From Macrotrachela quadricornifera (Eukaryota; Rotifera; Eurotatoria; Philodinida; Philodinidae): a stretch of DNA of 64,000 bases. A program made the translations under genes and the position numbers. Below are positions 24,201-35,217 of this stretch, in pieces. Numbering within the stretch: the first letter of the stretch is position 1; each line of letters opens with the position of its first letter. The DNA lies in the NCBI GenBank assembly GCA_022393335.1, contig JAJEKB010020027.1:144435-208434 (forward strand), written 5' to 3'. Under the pieces are notes generated by a model. It saw only the letters and a program-made list of their open reading frames with translations. It did not search any database and was not told the origin of the DNA.

Positions 24201-24753
24201 CTCCTGACTAATCAATAGTCACCTGACCACTGACATTACATCAAAGAGAATCTCATTAATTTCATTTAAAATAAGTAAAATTCAAGTTAATAATTATCTT
24301 TGTACGTCTAAAATCGAGTATTTTTCACTTAAGCTAGTACAACATCAAAGCACAACCAACTTAGTAGTAAAAGAAATGTTAGAAACTTTACTTTTCCATC
24401 GACCGACTGTCCATTTATTGATACACGTTGCAACATAAACATATATTTTTTATTTAGTTCTTCTAGCAGCCGATCAATGGAAACACTCTTTAATTGGGAT
24501 ATATTTCCTCTATATGATGCTTTTGCCAACCAAACTAATCAAACTGTCCACAGCCACTCTATTATGGATGCGTTTTTTGGGCTCGATCCTTCTACCAACC
24601 CAACTAATCAAACAGTCCAGAGACAATCTAATATTGATGCACACTCTCGGCACGATGCTTTTACCACTCAAACTAATCAATCGAATAATACTCAATTGTC
24701 TCAAGACCCATCAACCATTAATAATACCAACGCTTGTTCGATATGGGAACCAC
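21201..24753 (+). CDS. NAD(P)(+)--arginine ADP-ribosyltransferase (ART/R-S-ExE family), first two exons
   Basis: Exon 1 is 21201-21874. It encodes an ART domain over almost its full length, with the NAD-binding Arg in V-W-R-G (R123), the Ser element in W-W-S-V-N-S-C-S (143-148) and the E-Q-E catalytic pair (E184, E186) in the loop E-E-Q-E-V-I-L-T-P-G. It has the R-S-ExE signature of arginine-specific transferases, which move ADP-ribose from NAD onto arginine side chains. No signal peptide is visible, so it is probably intracellular. The donor GTAAGT at 21875 fits the acceptor TATTTAG before 24458 in phase. Exon 2 (24458-24753) encodes an Asn/Gln/Thr-rich linker with about three degenerate repeats of D-A-F-x-x-Q-T-N-Q. 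It ends at a GTAAGT donor, so a further exon is required; see the propeller exon at 26317. The 2.6-kb intron is long only because a transposon sits in it. Confidence 0.82.
22087..24036 (+). mobile_element. TTCCGGAA-array transposon family, copy 2 (1950 bp), in ART intron
   Basis: The left end GAGAATACATCCTATTCCAC (22087) and the reverse complement of the right end, GAGTAGTCATCCTATTCCGC (24036), are the family termini. The word taatag precedes the left end and tttaatag follows the right end, consistent with an 8-bp target duplication. Inside are three kinds of array: units of about 135 bp (22290-22740) with TTATTTATGCGTAGATAT words, units of about 118 bp (23600-23880) with CAATATCAATAGA words, and a 37-bp minisatellite (23186-23496). 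All but the minisatellite are full of TTCCGGAATT palindromes. Confidence 0.85.
23186..23496 (+). repeat. 37-bp GC-rich minisatellite, about 8.4 copies
   Basis: The unit is of the form TGGCACCCTCATGCAGGCAC followed by CTGCCCCTTCCCTACCG. The last two units are nearly identical; earlier ones are more diverged. The displayed strand is strongly pyrimidine-rich and stands out from the AT-rich surroundings. The open frames across it (22985-23541) are repeat translations. Confidence 0.85.
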
Positions 24754-26316
24754 GTAAGTAAAGGTTAACTCTCAATAAATTGATCCTTATTGAAGTTGAA
24801 GCAAATCGAGCGTATATAAGTATATAAATGAAAAGTTTATATAGATCTGATGATAAGTATTTAGATTTAGTTTAACAATACTATTCGATAGAACCTCAGT
24901 CGCTCATATTCAGTTTAGATCGCAATATAGAGCACCTCTGATTTAGGCGGATAAATGACAAAACAATCGATGTTTTTACATGTAAGAGAAGCGCATCTTA
25001 TGATACATTAGAGAAAAACATTTTTGTGAACTAAAAACAGATTGGTGAAATTTAACATTTGTAAAATTACTTTTAGCATAATAAAAACGCACACTTTCTA
25101 CACGTCGTCAGACATGAACTTTTGCGTTAATTATCTGACCGGGTAAGAATGATTTATTTTTATGCATGAGATATAGTTAAATCCTTGAATAAATCTGTTG
25201 GCAGCATATCAAACATTCTAACTATACAAGAAGAAAGCCGTAGTTCTGAAGAGGCAATTAGTATTTGATTCTCTTCCACAGGAATTTATACTGCGTGCTG
25301 TCATATCCGGAGAGCGTTCATGAATCTATGTTTCATGACACTTCGTCTATTTGAGAAAAGAAAGGAATACATAAATCACAGTGCATGGTATACATATAAG
25401 ATGTTCCAAAAGTATCATCCTGGTAATTTGTTTGTATAACTTTATTATTGATTGGATTTTCTAGATTAATGTTTGCTTGCATAGTAGATAAATATATCAA
25501 GTTTTATTTCTACGAATAAATTTTAGAAGTACTGTAAAAAGCTAATGTTTTTAGCCGTTATAAAAAAATGTATGAATGATTCCTGTTTTAACTATTTGAA
25601 TTTTGATTTCATGTAATTCAATGCTTTTTGCTGAAGGTATATCAAAACAGAATTCTATAAAATGACTATTCAAGTTTATAGCAATTTCAAGATCTTAATA
25701 ATCTAATGAATGGAAGCAATTAAAAAAAGAAATGTTATACAATATTCTTTTAGAAATAGATATCAAGCAAAGTTCTTGTATTTCAGTTAAAGACATTAGC
25801 TCTCGACGGTAATTATGAAATTTATTCGTAGAAATAAAAACTCAGTCTATTTACTATTGTACAAAAAACCTAATTAAGAAGGTGCGATCAATAGTAAAAT
25901 GATATGTAAAAATTATTATGAAAGGATTTGTATGACGCCCTCTATTACAAATTCTTACATTCTAGACTTTTGACACAACAAACATACTAAGGAGAGTATA
26001 TGTATCACAATACATGATTGTAAATTGGTGAAGCGACTCGTAAATACAGACCGAAAGAATCTATTTGATGGAGTAATTTCTTAAATTCTGACGTTATGAG
26101 GATCATAATAACGCCACAGTACATTTCGTACTCGTATTCACACAGTTTCGTTCGTCTGAGAGAAAGAACACATGCGAACTGTAGTACAATTTTGAGAAAA
26201 TTGTCTATGAAAACAGATTCATTTTCTAGAAATCATCTCAGATTAAAGCAAATTCTCCATAATAGCGACAATACTTCGATATCTCCATTGAAAATTGTAA
26301 AATTCATTTATTGTAG
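24754..26316. other. Intron or intergenic spacer
   Basis: AT-rich, with no clear coding segment. It begins with a strong donor (GTAAGT) and ends with an acceptor (ATTTATTGTAG) before 26317, so the whole stretch can be one intron of 1563 bp. Confidence 0.4.
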
Positions 26317-27266
26317 CGGTTGCGCTTAATCTGGCATCTTCAGTCAATTTTCAATGTATAACCCAGAAACCATTTAAAGCTCGATCACTTCCCAAAGAAG
26401 TGAAATATGGCAGATCAGAAATTATGAGTACAAACAATCAGTTTTTGCTCCTGTGTGGTGATAATAACTTGCATCTATTTGATAACAACCTGAAGCTAGT
26501 TAAGTCGACCAGCAAATCATCGATATCTTCTCACAATTTGGTTGATATAGCATGGTGCGAATCTATTCAGAGGTTCATCGTTTTAACCGACCACCAAGCA
26601 TATGCATTCGATCCAGTTACAACTCAATTATCATCCATTGAAAGTGTTCGATTACAAGGCAATGAGCGTCAATATGTTTCTTGCACATGTTCAAATGACA
26701 AACTTTTCATTGTCACATCAGCATCATATTATCCAAGCTACTTGCATCACTACAAGCTGCCAGGAATCATTTTTGTTTCTCGATTGACTGTGACAGATCT
26801 GATTGGCTCTGATCCACCTCCAAAAAATAGTTGGTGTATTAACTGGGCAACAAAGAAACAGGAAGATGACCAACGTAAAATAACTTCGGTACGATATAAT
26901 CGACAAAGACTTGGTATGATGATGGAAATCGAAAATGACCACTTCTTGTATGTACTCGATTTAACTCAGCAACCCCTCAGATTTGCTAAAACAGAGCTAC
27001 CATGGAGCAATGGTCGATTCTCACAACTTGCACACAGTGGTGAATGGCTCGTTGTACACGATAGATACGGGGATAAATTCATTCAAATTGCTCTTGACTG
27101 TCAATTTAAATCAGAATGGGAACCGAAAAATTATTCACAAGATAGTTTCTTCAGCTTTTCAACAGGCTTTGTGAATCTTAAGGGTACTGTGACTAATGCA
27201 ATCATGTTCGGTTCATCTTATCTGGTATTATTTCTCGATGATACACTCGCATTGTATCAAGTATGA
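26317..27266 (+). CDS. Beta-propeller-like protein exon (possible C-terminal exon of the ART gene)
   Basis: The frame is open from an acceptor (TTGTAG at 26311-26316) to TGA 27264-27266 and encodes about 316 residues. Repeated blade-like segments alternate hydrophobic strands and turns: FLLLCGDNNLHLFD, DIAWCESIQRFIVLTDHQAYAFD, SCTCSNDKLFIVTS, SVRYNRQRLGMMMEIEN, FSQLAHSGEWLVVHDRYG. This is the pattern of a WD/NHL-like propeller without strict WD dipeptides. I know similar orphan propellers in rotifer gene families. There is no convincing ATG at the beginning. An exon that starts with two bases of a split codon fits exactly the one-base overhang left by the ART exon ending at 24753, giving a 639-aa composite. 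A separate gene starting at ATG 26424 or with a missed 5' exon is the alternative. Confidence 0.6.
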
Positions 27267-27963
27267 TTTGATTTTATCAACTGCATTCTTTTTTACATTA
27301 TTAACTATAATAAAAATAAAAGATCATTTTACACTAGTTGATTGCATGAATGCACTCGTCATTCTTGTATACACAAGATATCATTTTATATCGATCAATT
27401 TATATGTACCAGAGATGAGCACAGGACGACTTTTTCTGTCCTGTCCTGTCCTGCTACAACATCGTCCTGTCCTGAGCGACAGGACAGGACAGGGCGATAA
27501 GCAGGACAAACACAACATCTTTAATTTTTGATTAAGTGAAGCATATACTAGATGTTTCAGCCATCTTATAACCAATCTATTTTGTTATTTCTTCAAATAT
27601 CACAATATCATTGTTGAGGAAAACTTAACTCAATAAATAAAAATAGATAACGCGATAAATTATTTTTCAATAACACACATATCATAGAAAAAAATAGGAT
27701 GAGCCGTAATTGAGCTCGAAATGTTTAATTAGTAAGAAAATGCAGGAAAATGAGCTCGGAAAATTCCGTTCAACACTAAAGTTACGAAATAACAGGAAAA
27801 GAGCTCGGGTTGGATACAATAAAGAGAAAAGACGCAATATCATATGGTATCTTATGAGCGTACGAATAAACAGGACTCTTTGTGACCAAAAGATATTTTC
27901 CAATATGATATTTATTATTTATTAAAGAGAATAGATAAACATAGGACGAAGGTGTAGTATAAA
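27267..27963. other. Intergenic with CCTGTCCTG hairpin
   Basis: Holds the short palindromic repeat at 27410-27507. I see nothing else. Confidence 0.4.
27410..27507. repeat. Short inverted repeat of GGACA/TGTCC words
   Basis: Consecutive TGTCC words (CTGTCCTGTCCTGTCCTG at about 27437) are followed by their complement (GACAGGACAGGACAGG at about 27478), with an inner smaller pair around CGTCCTGTCCTGAGCGACAG. The left border CAGAGATGAGCACAGGAC resembles a hAT-type terminus, but no matching right end is visible. Transcribed, it would fold into a G/C-rich stem. Confidence 0.6.
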
Positions 27964-28239
27964 TTAGTCTCTTAACAATGCGTGTTTAGCCTTTTTTCTT
28001 CGACCTTTAGTATTTTGTTTTCTAATTAATTGTAGAATTGTCCGAACTTCCCAAACCGTCATAAGACATGTTGTGTGGACACATGAATACTCTTTAAGAC
28101 CAAATTTACACGAGCAGAATATTGGAGGTAACATCTTAGAATAATTAAATATTTGTGCAAAACCCAACCACTGCTTGAAATAATTATACGAAGGCCAATT
28201 CATATAATGAAGATGATTAACACAAGTACGAATATCCAT
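27964..28239 (-). pseudogene. SWIM zinc-finger fragment of a MULE-type transposase-related protein
   Basis: The 91-residue minus-strand frame contains C42-x-C44-x8-C53-x-H55, the C-x-C-x(n)-C-x-H signature of SWIM zinc fingers, followed by a hydrophobic helix and a basic tail K-G-R-R-K-K-A-K-H-A-L-L. This C-terminal arrangement is typical of Mutator-like (MULE) transposase relatives in invertebrates. No DDE catalytic core is found upstream on the same strand, so I call it a truncated relic. An intact gene with upstream exons is excluded only within the bases visible here. Confidence 0.6.
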
Positions 28240-28352
28240 ATGGAGTTCTTTCGAAGGATCTTCTTTGTGCTAACAGATGACTCATTTTTCTATTCTACTC
28301 ATCCATTGTTTTCATCATATATACTCGTATATTTTATCACATGTATACATGT

Positions 28353-29119
28353 ATGGATGAATCCGTGGGGTTTCTACCACTTTTCTGGAAAAAATTTTTT
28401 TCTTCGATTTTTTTAGTCTGGTTAGACGTAACATCGTCGGAAACGGTCTACGGTAACAATTAAAATCTTTTTGGACATATCAAATATGGAGAACCACATG
28501 ACTTTTTAGGAACACCTCACACATATAAAAGGTATCCTATAAGAAGTTGTCAATGATATTTTTCATACTTTTCTGGACGCAGAGGGCTGAAATTTTGATC
28601 ACATGTATATCTAAAAAAGATCTTTTATTTCTGTAAGTTTCAGCTCTCTAGCTAAAACTATTGGTGAAAATACATTGACAAGACTGAAATACATAAGTTT
28701 TCGTACATTTTTTTGTATATTTTTATTGTAAAATTATTGCAAAAACCGAGTACACTAGATGATATTTCATCAGTAGTTTTAGCTAGAGAGCTGAAACTTT
28801 TAGAAATAAAAGATCTTTATTAGACATACATGTGATCAAAATTTCAGCTCGTTACGCCAAGAAAAAGTATGAAAAATATCGTTAACAATTTAATTATCAG
28901 CTATTATAGGATACCCTTTGCACGTGTGGTGTTCCTAAAAAATGATGTGGTTCTTCATATTTTATATGTTCAAAAAGCTTTTAATTATTACCTTAGACCA
29001 TTTTCGACGATGTTACGTCTAACTAGACTATTAAAATAAAAAAAGAAACGTTTATTCATAATATTGGAACAGAATACTGTTTTTCCCGAAAGTGGTAGAA
29101 ATCCCGCGGATTCACCCAT
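28353..29119. mobile_element. Foldback DNA element with long inverted arms (767 bp)
   Basis: The arms, about 28353-28700 and 28760-29119, are inverted copies of each other over some 340 bp with modest divergence. Examples are TTTCTACCACTTT near both outer ends, AGACGTAACATCGTCG / CGACGATGTTACGTCT, GGAACACCTCACACATATAA and its counterpart, and TTTCAGCTCTCTAGCTAAAA / TTTTAGCTAGAGAGCTGAAA. The outermost shared word is GGRTGAATCCGYGGG. No target duplication is obvious. There is no coding capacity. Words in the arms recur in 17395-17580. Confidence 0.8.
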
Positions 29120-29266
29120 TTGTTAAATAGCTTTGCAATAGTTTTGAAGTCTATTCTTCTTTGTTTCTATTTCAATTTGGATAAGATAAATGATTTTAAC
29201 TTTTATTGACCAAAAAAAAAGCTTACATAATGAACAAAAATAATGAAAGTTTTATTTGTTAGTCTA

Positions 29267-30307
29267 TTAAACCTTTTTTAATATCAAACAGGTGCATACA
29301 TATTGATTAGGATTAGTAACTAAATCAGGTTTTTCTTTTAGTTTATCCTCGTAAATAACCCAAAAATCTTTTAATAATTCATCAATTTCTTCTTGTGAAC
29401 GCCCATTTTTTTCCAATATTTGTTTAATTAATGGGTCCATAGTACTTCGAAATACTTTTGTAAATATTTTAATCAATAAATCAAATGATAATTGTCCATT
29501 GTGATACAATTCAAGTATAGGTAACTCTAAATGAGCTGGTTCAGCTTTAACCATTTGTAATGAACATCGATCGAATAATTGATGATCAATACATTCTGAT
29601 AATGAACGAAGATATATAGGAACTGTTAAATCTAATAATTCTTGTTCATTAAATAAGGTTTGCGCACACATATACATTACATCAAAATAGTTTCCTGTAC
29701 TTTCTATTCCTTCCTCATCAATACCTGGAATACTAAGAATAAGAACACCACCAGATACAAGTTCATCAGAACGATGTTCAATAAATGTGTTAAAATCAAA
29801 TTTTGCTTGATTTTTATATGCATGAAGTTCATCATCATCATCAGCATATGTATGAAAACAATGATTTTTAATATTACCAGGTAATTTTGATAACCAATGC
29901 ATTGATGATGCTGTAAAACCTAATGAAAGACTATTTGATGGAAGACATCGTTCATAAAATGAATAACCATTAGCTACACCTTGATATGATTTATCTTGTG
30001 AAAGAAGAAGAAAAAGTGTTGTCCAATCATTTGTTGGAAGATCATTATGAACAATAAGTGGAGGTGTATAAAGTTTATTTGTTTTTTTAAGATATTCAAT
30101 AAATATTTTCATGGCTTTTATTGAATTTCTTCCTTGTGATGCACCAAAATCAGTAATAACTAATGATGAAGATGAAGATGAGATATCAAATTCATTAATA
30201 CCAATTTCAATATATGGTATCATTAAATTAATAATAGCAAGTTGAGGATCAGAATTTTCATTATAACTTTCAGACATACCTACTGTTGAACCGGGATTTG
30301 TTGCCAT
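29267..30307 (-). CDS. SABATH-family carboxyl methyltransferase (Methyltransf_7)
   Basis: Intronless 346-aa protein. The SAM-binding motif D-F-G-A-S-Q-G-R-N (53-61) replaces the plant D-L-G-C-S-S-G-P-N. It is followed by H-N-D-L-P-T-N-D-W-T-T-L-F (87-99) and by S-F-Y-E-R-C-L-P-S-N-S-L (116-127), then the substrate-pocket signature S-S-M-H-W-L-S-K-L-P (134-143). N-terminal S-E-S-Y-N-E-N-S-D-P-Q aligns with the S-Y-x-x-N-S-x-x-Q SAM/substrate segment. Plant members methylate carboxyl groups of small acids such as salicylate, jasmonate, benzoate and indole acetate; bacterial and a few animal homologues are known, with other or unknown substrates. The Trp-His-Trp-like pocket is only partly kept (H137, W138). 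No introns and a largely non-animal family suggest acquisition by transfer. Confidence 0.88.
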   Translation of the reverse strand: MATNPGSTVGMSESYNENSDPQLAIINLMIPYIEIGINEFDISSSSSSLVITDFGASQGRNSIKAMKIFIEYLKKTNKLYTPPLIVHNDLPTNDWTTLFLLLSQDKSYQGVANGYSFYERCLPSNSLSLGFTASSMHWLSKLPGNIKNHCFHTYADDDDELHAYKNQAKFDFNTFIEHRSDELVSGGVLILSIPGIDEEGIESTGNYFDVMYMCAQTLFNEQELLDLTVPIYLRSLSECIDHQLFDRCSLQMVKAEPAHLELPILELYHNGQLSFDLLIKIFTKVFRSTMDPLIKQILEKNGRSQEEIDELLKDFWVIYEDKLKEKPDLVTNPNQYVCTCLILKKV

Positions 30308-33064
30308 TTTTATTAATGATTAAAACTACAATAGACTAAAAAAAAAAGAGATCTATGAGAATATATTACATCATATTATTCCTTTCGACTCATTCTCAAA
30401 AGAAATACAATCTCTTTTTTTATACATAATTACCAATAAATGCGCAAGAAAATAATCTTGTTCAATCATTTAGATAGCCTGACTATTTATTATTGTCATA
30501 CCTATTTAATTCAATTGCAGCTATTTAATGATTTGCATAACTGTCTAATTGTTCGAATGGCCATCGAACGGTTTTTAGGAGAACGAAAATATTTTTCTAT
30601 GTACTATTTATATAGTAAAACCTCTGTTAAGTGGACATCTCCATATTACGGAACGAATTTAAATACTTCTTTTTAACTATACATCAATTATTTATACCAG
30701 TTTTCCAATTTTTCTTTTGATCAGAGAAATATTAAGTCATACTTTGCGACTTGAAACAATTAAAAAGACACTGAAAAATATCTATTAATCCTTACAACCA
30801 TGGAAAGCACATACTTCATTAACACCACTAATAAAACAAACAATCTCCTTAAATATTCATCCTACATTACTAATTCCTCAACGAGCAGAAATGGGGAAAA
30901 AATACGATTTAAAAATTTGGTAGATAGATGAGGAAATATTTGGAAATTCGAATGTTTTTGTAGTTTGATGTACTTCGTGAAGCCATTTAAATATGTTGAA
31001 GGACCAGATTGGTCTAGATAGTTAGAAGTTTATGCCGATGAGCACATTAAAAACCTTTTGAAATTGTCAGATACTCAAGCTTGCTGCTTTCTTTAGTGTC
31101 AAATATTTTTATACATGTTTACAACTCATCAGAAATTTATTTCAAAGTGTTCATTTTTGCGAAGTATAGAAAAGAGCGAATGAAATAAACGTGATCATTT
31201 TACACATAGATATATTTGTATAATTATCAACATTATCCACATTACGGCAAACCCGAATATCTTCTTTATGTTTCTGAGAATACATCTTTCAAGGTATTTC
31301 ATCTCGAAGAAGAAGTATTCAGATTCAGAATAACAAAGAGGAATTGAGAGACTGTATTTAGTGAAATAATTATGAAAAAGAAATAAAGAAGAAAAAAGAA
31401 CAGAATTGCTTACTTGTTTGATCGATGAATAGAAATGGTATTCAATCGCTGGAAGTAACAGTGAATTTATATATTCATTGAAAGAAAGAAAAAAGAAAAA
31501 AGAAACGAAATTGAATACTTCGTTAGAAAAAGAACCTCGTTGCATTTGATCTGAGTCGAGTTGACCTAACAATGTTTGATTCTGATGGATTATTCATGCT
31601 TTGCTGCCTCATACTATTAAAGAAAAAACAATAAAATAGGAGAAAAAAAGACGTGATATATATCGTCTTGTTCTGCTAAGCTTTTTCACGGTCGCTATTA
31701 GAACTTTTACATAGAAAAAAAACATACAAAATGCACTTTGTACTATTAAATCAGTCCTTTTCTTTTATTGAATTTTAATCGCGATTGATGATCTTACAGC
31801 AGGAGCTAATAGTTTTTCTTTCTAGCGTTCTAAAACAAGAATTGTTTCTTTTATCTGGCTTATCACCATCTTTCAGCATTTTTCTAAACTGTATACGACG
31901 TAGCCATAAACTTGGGTGGAATTCATCGTTTCTTCTGCTCTACTCCACAAACATGCAATTTGTTTGTGCTTACCTGTGAAAACTATTATTTTATGTTGTT
32001 GCTTCAAATCAAAAGACACGATAAAAATAGTAGATTCCTTTTCATTCTTTCTTGGCAATAGGTAATACATCATAATGTGAGTAAATAGTAACGCATGCAA
32101 TGCTTCTTGTCATAGTTACATACATCAAAGACATTATTTTCATCCTTCAATGTGTCTTTAATAAACAAAATATCGTTCGATTTAAAGTCATCGTGACAGA
32201 CAGAACGTAAAAGTACCAATAAATGAATCGAAGTCTCCTTGTGTTGCGCACAAGAAAAATTGACAAGGCAATTCTACTAGTAATGGTCGATGTAAAATAA
32301 AAGTAATATAATATAAATTTTTCTTTTTCAAATATAACCGAACATTTCGATCTTTATATGTACAGTAAGTACGATAATGGTAAAAAATTATAACGTATTA
32401 ATATCTAAATGAATATCTTAAAATAAAAACTTAGACAATAATAATTAAATGATAAATTATAACTAAAGCAATAATCAATCAATATTTTTCTATTATAGGT
32501 CTGAATATTGTTAATAGAACATTATGGAAAATATGAAATAACATATATAATTACTTCTAAACCTCTATGAAAATTTAAAGAGTTACAACGTGGTATCAAG
32601 GCTTGCAATTACTGTTGTAAAAGAATGGTACTGAAGATATAATATTTTGCTCAGCAAATAAATAAAAAAAACGAAGATATTATTATATAGGATGATAGAA
32701 AACTCTGAGCATTTTCAGAATATATAAGTGTTACGTCAAAAGTATCGAATGTAACTACGTATTTCTAGACGAATGTATATATTCATGCATGACAAAGAAA
32801 AAAAGAAAGTAAAGTTGAGAAGAACGGATTGAAATATATAAAAAACAAGAGAAGAAAAGAAAGATGGTAGATCAAAGCAGTGTCACTAGGTAGTCAGGTC
32901 TAGTCGAGTTCATTCTCGAATATTTGCGATTGTGGAGAACTAATACCTCTAGCCATTAGATCATGTCGTCTAATATTGTCATGAAATTGAACCATCAGGA
33001 GAATTGAAAATAAGTTGCTACGCAATATCAATAAATGTGGATGACTTGGTGGAAACGATTTCTT
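30308..33064. other. Intergenic, nothing recognised
   Basis: AT-rich. The longest open frame (31195-31572, minus) gives a Phe/Leu/Ser-rich chain without family features. No tandem or inverted repeats that I could find. Confidence 0.45.
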
Positions 33065-35217
33065 TCATATTTCGAGTGCTTTCTCCATGTGTGAAAGAGC
33101 ACTTGAGCTATTTCCCATTAGTAGATGCATCATACCAATATTATTGTGCGTTTTACCAAGATCTGGATGATCTCTTGGTAGACATTGCTGTTGGATGTCG
33201 AGAGTCTTATTAAAATGTAAGAGTGCAGTTGCATTGTTGCTTATCAACTGATATATGAGACCAATGTTGTTGTGAAGTAGAGCAATATCGGGATGATTAG
33301 ATGAAAGGGTCTTTTGTTGAATTTCTAGTGCCTTTTCAAAATGTATAAGTGCAGTCGGCCATTGTCTTATTACTTGATGCATCTCGCCAATATTATTATA
33401 TGATGCAGCCAAGTCAGAATGGTTCAATGGTAATGTTTTTTGTCGAATTTCGAGTGCTTTCGCGTGGTGTAACAGTGCAATTGAATACTCGCCCATTGAT
33501 TCGTGTATTTCCCTAATATTATTATGTGCTGTTCCTATCTCTGGATGATTCCATGGAAGATGTCCCTGATCTATTGCAAGCGCCTTTTTTAAATATGGAA
33601 GTGAATTCAAATATTCACCTGTCATCCAATAGACGCTGTCGATATTATTATAAGTCCTCGCTAGATCAGGATGATTATCTGGTAGTGATTGCTGTTGAAT
33701 GGTAAGCGTTTTGTTGAAATGGTTCAGTGCTATTGAATATTCTCCCATTGAGAAACGTACTTCGCCAATCTTGTTGTGCAATGATCCAATATCAAAATGA
33801 GTAGAAGATAGCGATTGTTCTTGAATTCTTAGCGCGTTTTCATAGAAAGAAAGCGCTAATTTTTTATTACCCTTCTTAGTTGTGATAATTCCCATCCTAT
33901 TGTGATACTCTGCATCATCAACAATATCGGTAATCGATGTTGACTCTAATGTTGCTCTATATATTTCTTCAGCTTTGTTGAATTCACCCATTTTTAACAT
34001 TAAATGAACCAATGAATCCCATTCTGTTTTATCTTCGATCTCTTCACGCATGTAATTGGTGAGATTCTTCAAGTCTTCATTCTGTTCATTCGTCAATGAA
34101 AGTTTTACTTTCCATAATCGAGGATCGATTTGATTCAATTCACCAATTCGAAAAACAGTATGCATCGAAAATAGAATTTCTTCTTCTGCGCCTGCAAAAT
34201 GACTTAGATCTTGAATTGATGCAAATGGAGTCGTAGCAATCAACGGATCGATATCTATTTGAAATAGAATACCTATTAAGTCAGGATCCTGTTGAATAGA
34301 ATCTGCATAGAAATATCCAACTTTTTGATTAAAGCTTGTAGACAGAAAATTATTGAATGATAAAAGACCACCTTTGCTCTTGCATAATTTCTCAAATTCA
34401 GCATTGTTCATACCTTGACCTCGATAAGCAATCAATGGTTTTGAATAACATGCATTTAAATATAGTTGTTCGATTTGTCGATGAAGATTTTGAATGAAAA
34501 AAGCCATTTTGAGAATAATATCAATATCTTGCGTTCGAAGCGCTTTATTGAGCATTGAATAAATAAAACAATCACGAGTATACCATTCAATAGAAAGTGT
34601 TGAGTTATATTCTTGTTTAAATTTTTCAATGAGAGATAATTCCGACTTCTTGTCTTTGTATTTTTCTCGACAAAATCTAACGAAATCTTTTTTGCATTTT
34701 CATTATTATTCATAGTGAGAAGAATTTCTTTCAGTAATTGTGGATACATGAATGACTGATCGAGTTGAATTAAGCCACGTGCAAACGAAGGAGAAACAAT
34801 ACTGATCGGTGTTAGATTATTATCAGTTTGGTAGATGTGTCGCTTGAGATTATCACATAAGGATTCAATTTGCATGAAAAAACCTTTAACTTTTTGATGT
34901 TCTGTAATCCACGATTCATATACTGTCTGATCAGGACAAAATACATAGATTGCACATAAATGTGAAATATTATGAATGCCTGTTACAAGTTGTTGTCCGA
35001 GAGAATTGGATACAATCATAAAAATTTTTTTATTTTCGATATTAGTCATATAATCAACACATTCATCGATATAAGTGAATATTTCGATTGAACTAATAAC
35101 TTGTTGAAGTTGACTGATCGAACGTTGATAATCACTACGAGATTCATCAATATCTTGATCAAGCCAGATGACAATAAAATTTTTCAAAATACATCGACGA
35201 ATATGTGGTATTGTCAT
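33065..35217 (-). CDS. ADP-ribosyltransferase with C-terminal TPR array (frame broken by one base)
   Basis: Reads from ATG 35217 to TGA 33065 on the minus strand, about 717 aa if the one-base break at 34687-34693 is bridged. Residues 1-177 are an N-terminal domain of unknown fold that I associate with rotifer ART proteins. After the break comes the ART domain: Arg in I-A-Y-R-G, Ser-Thr-Ser in F-L-S-T-S-F-N and the catalytic E-E-E in F-A-G-A-E-E-E-I-L-F, so the R-S-ExE triad is complete. Then seven TPRs of 42 residues of the kinesin-light-chain type follow (L-P-x-N-H-P-D-L-A-x-x-Y-N-N-I-G pattern), ending abruptly at M-E-K-A-L-E-I. TPRs normally bind partner proteins and would deliver the transferase to targets. 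The break lies on A-AAA-AAG. Sequencing error in the A-run, a true mutation and programmed slippage are all possible. Confidence 0.8.

Noticed and set aside
31195..31572. 125-codon minus-strand frame
   Set aside because: Phe-, Ser- and Leu-rich translation of T-rich DNA without domains; no homologous pattern recognised.
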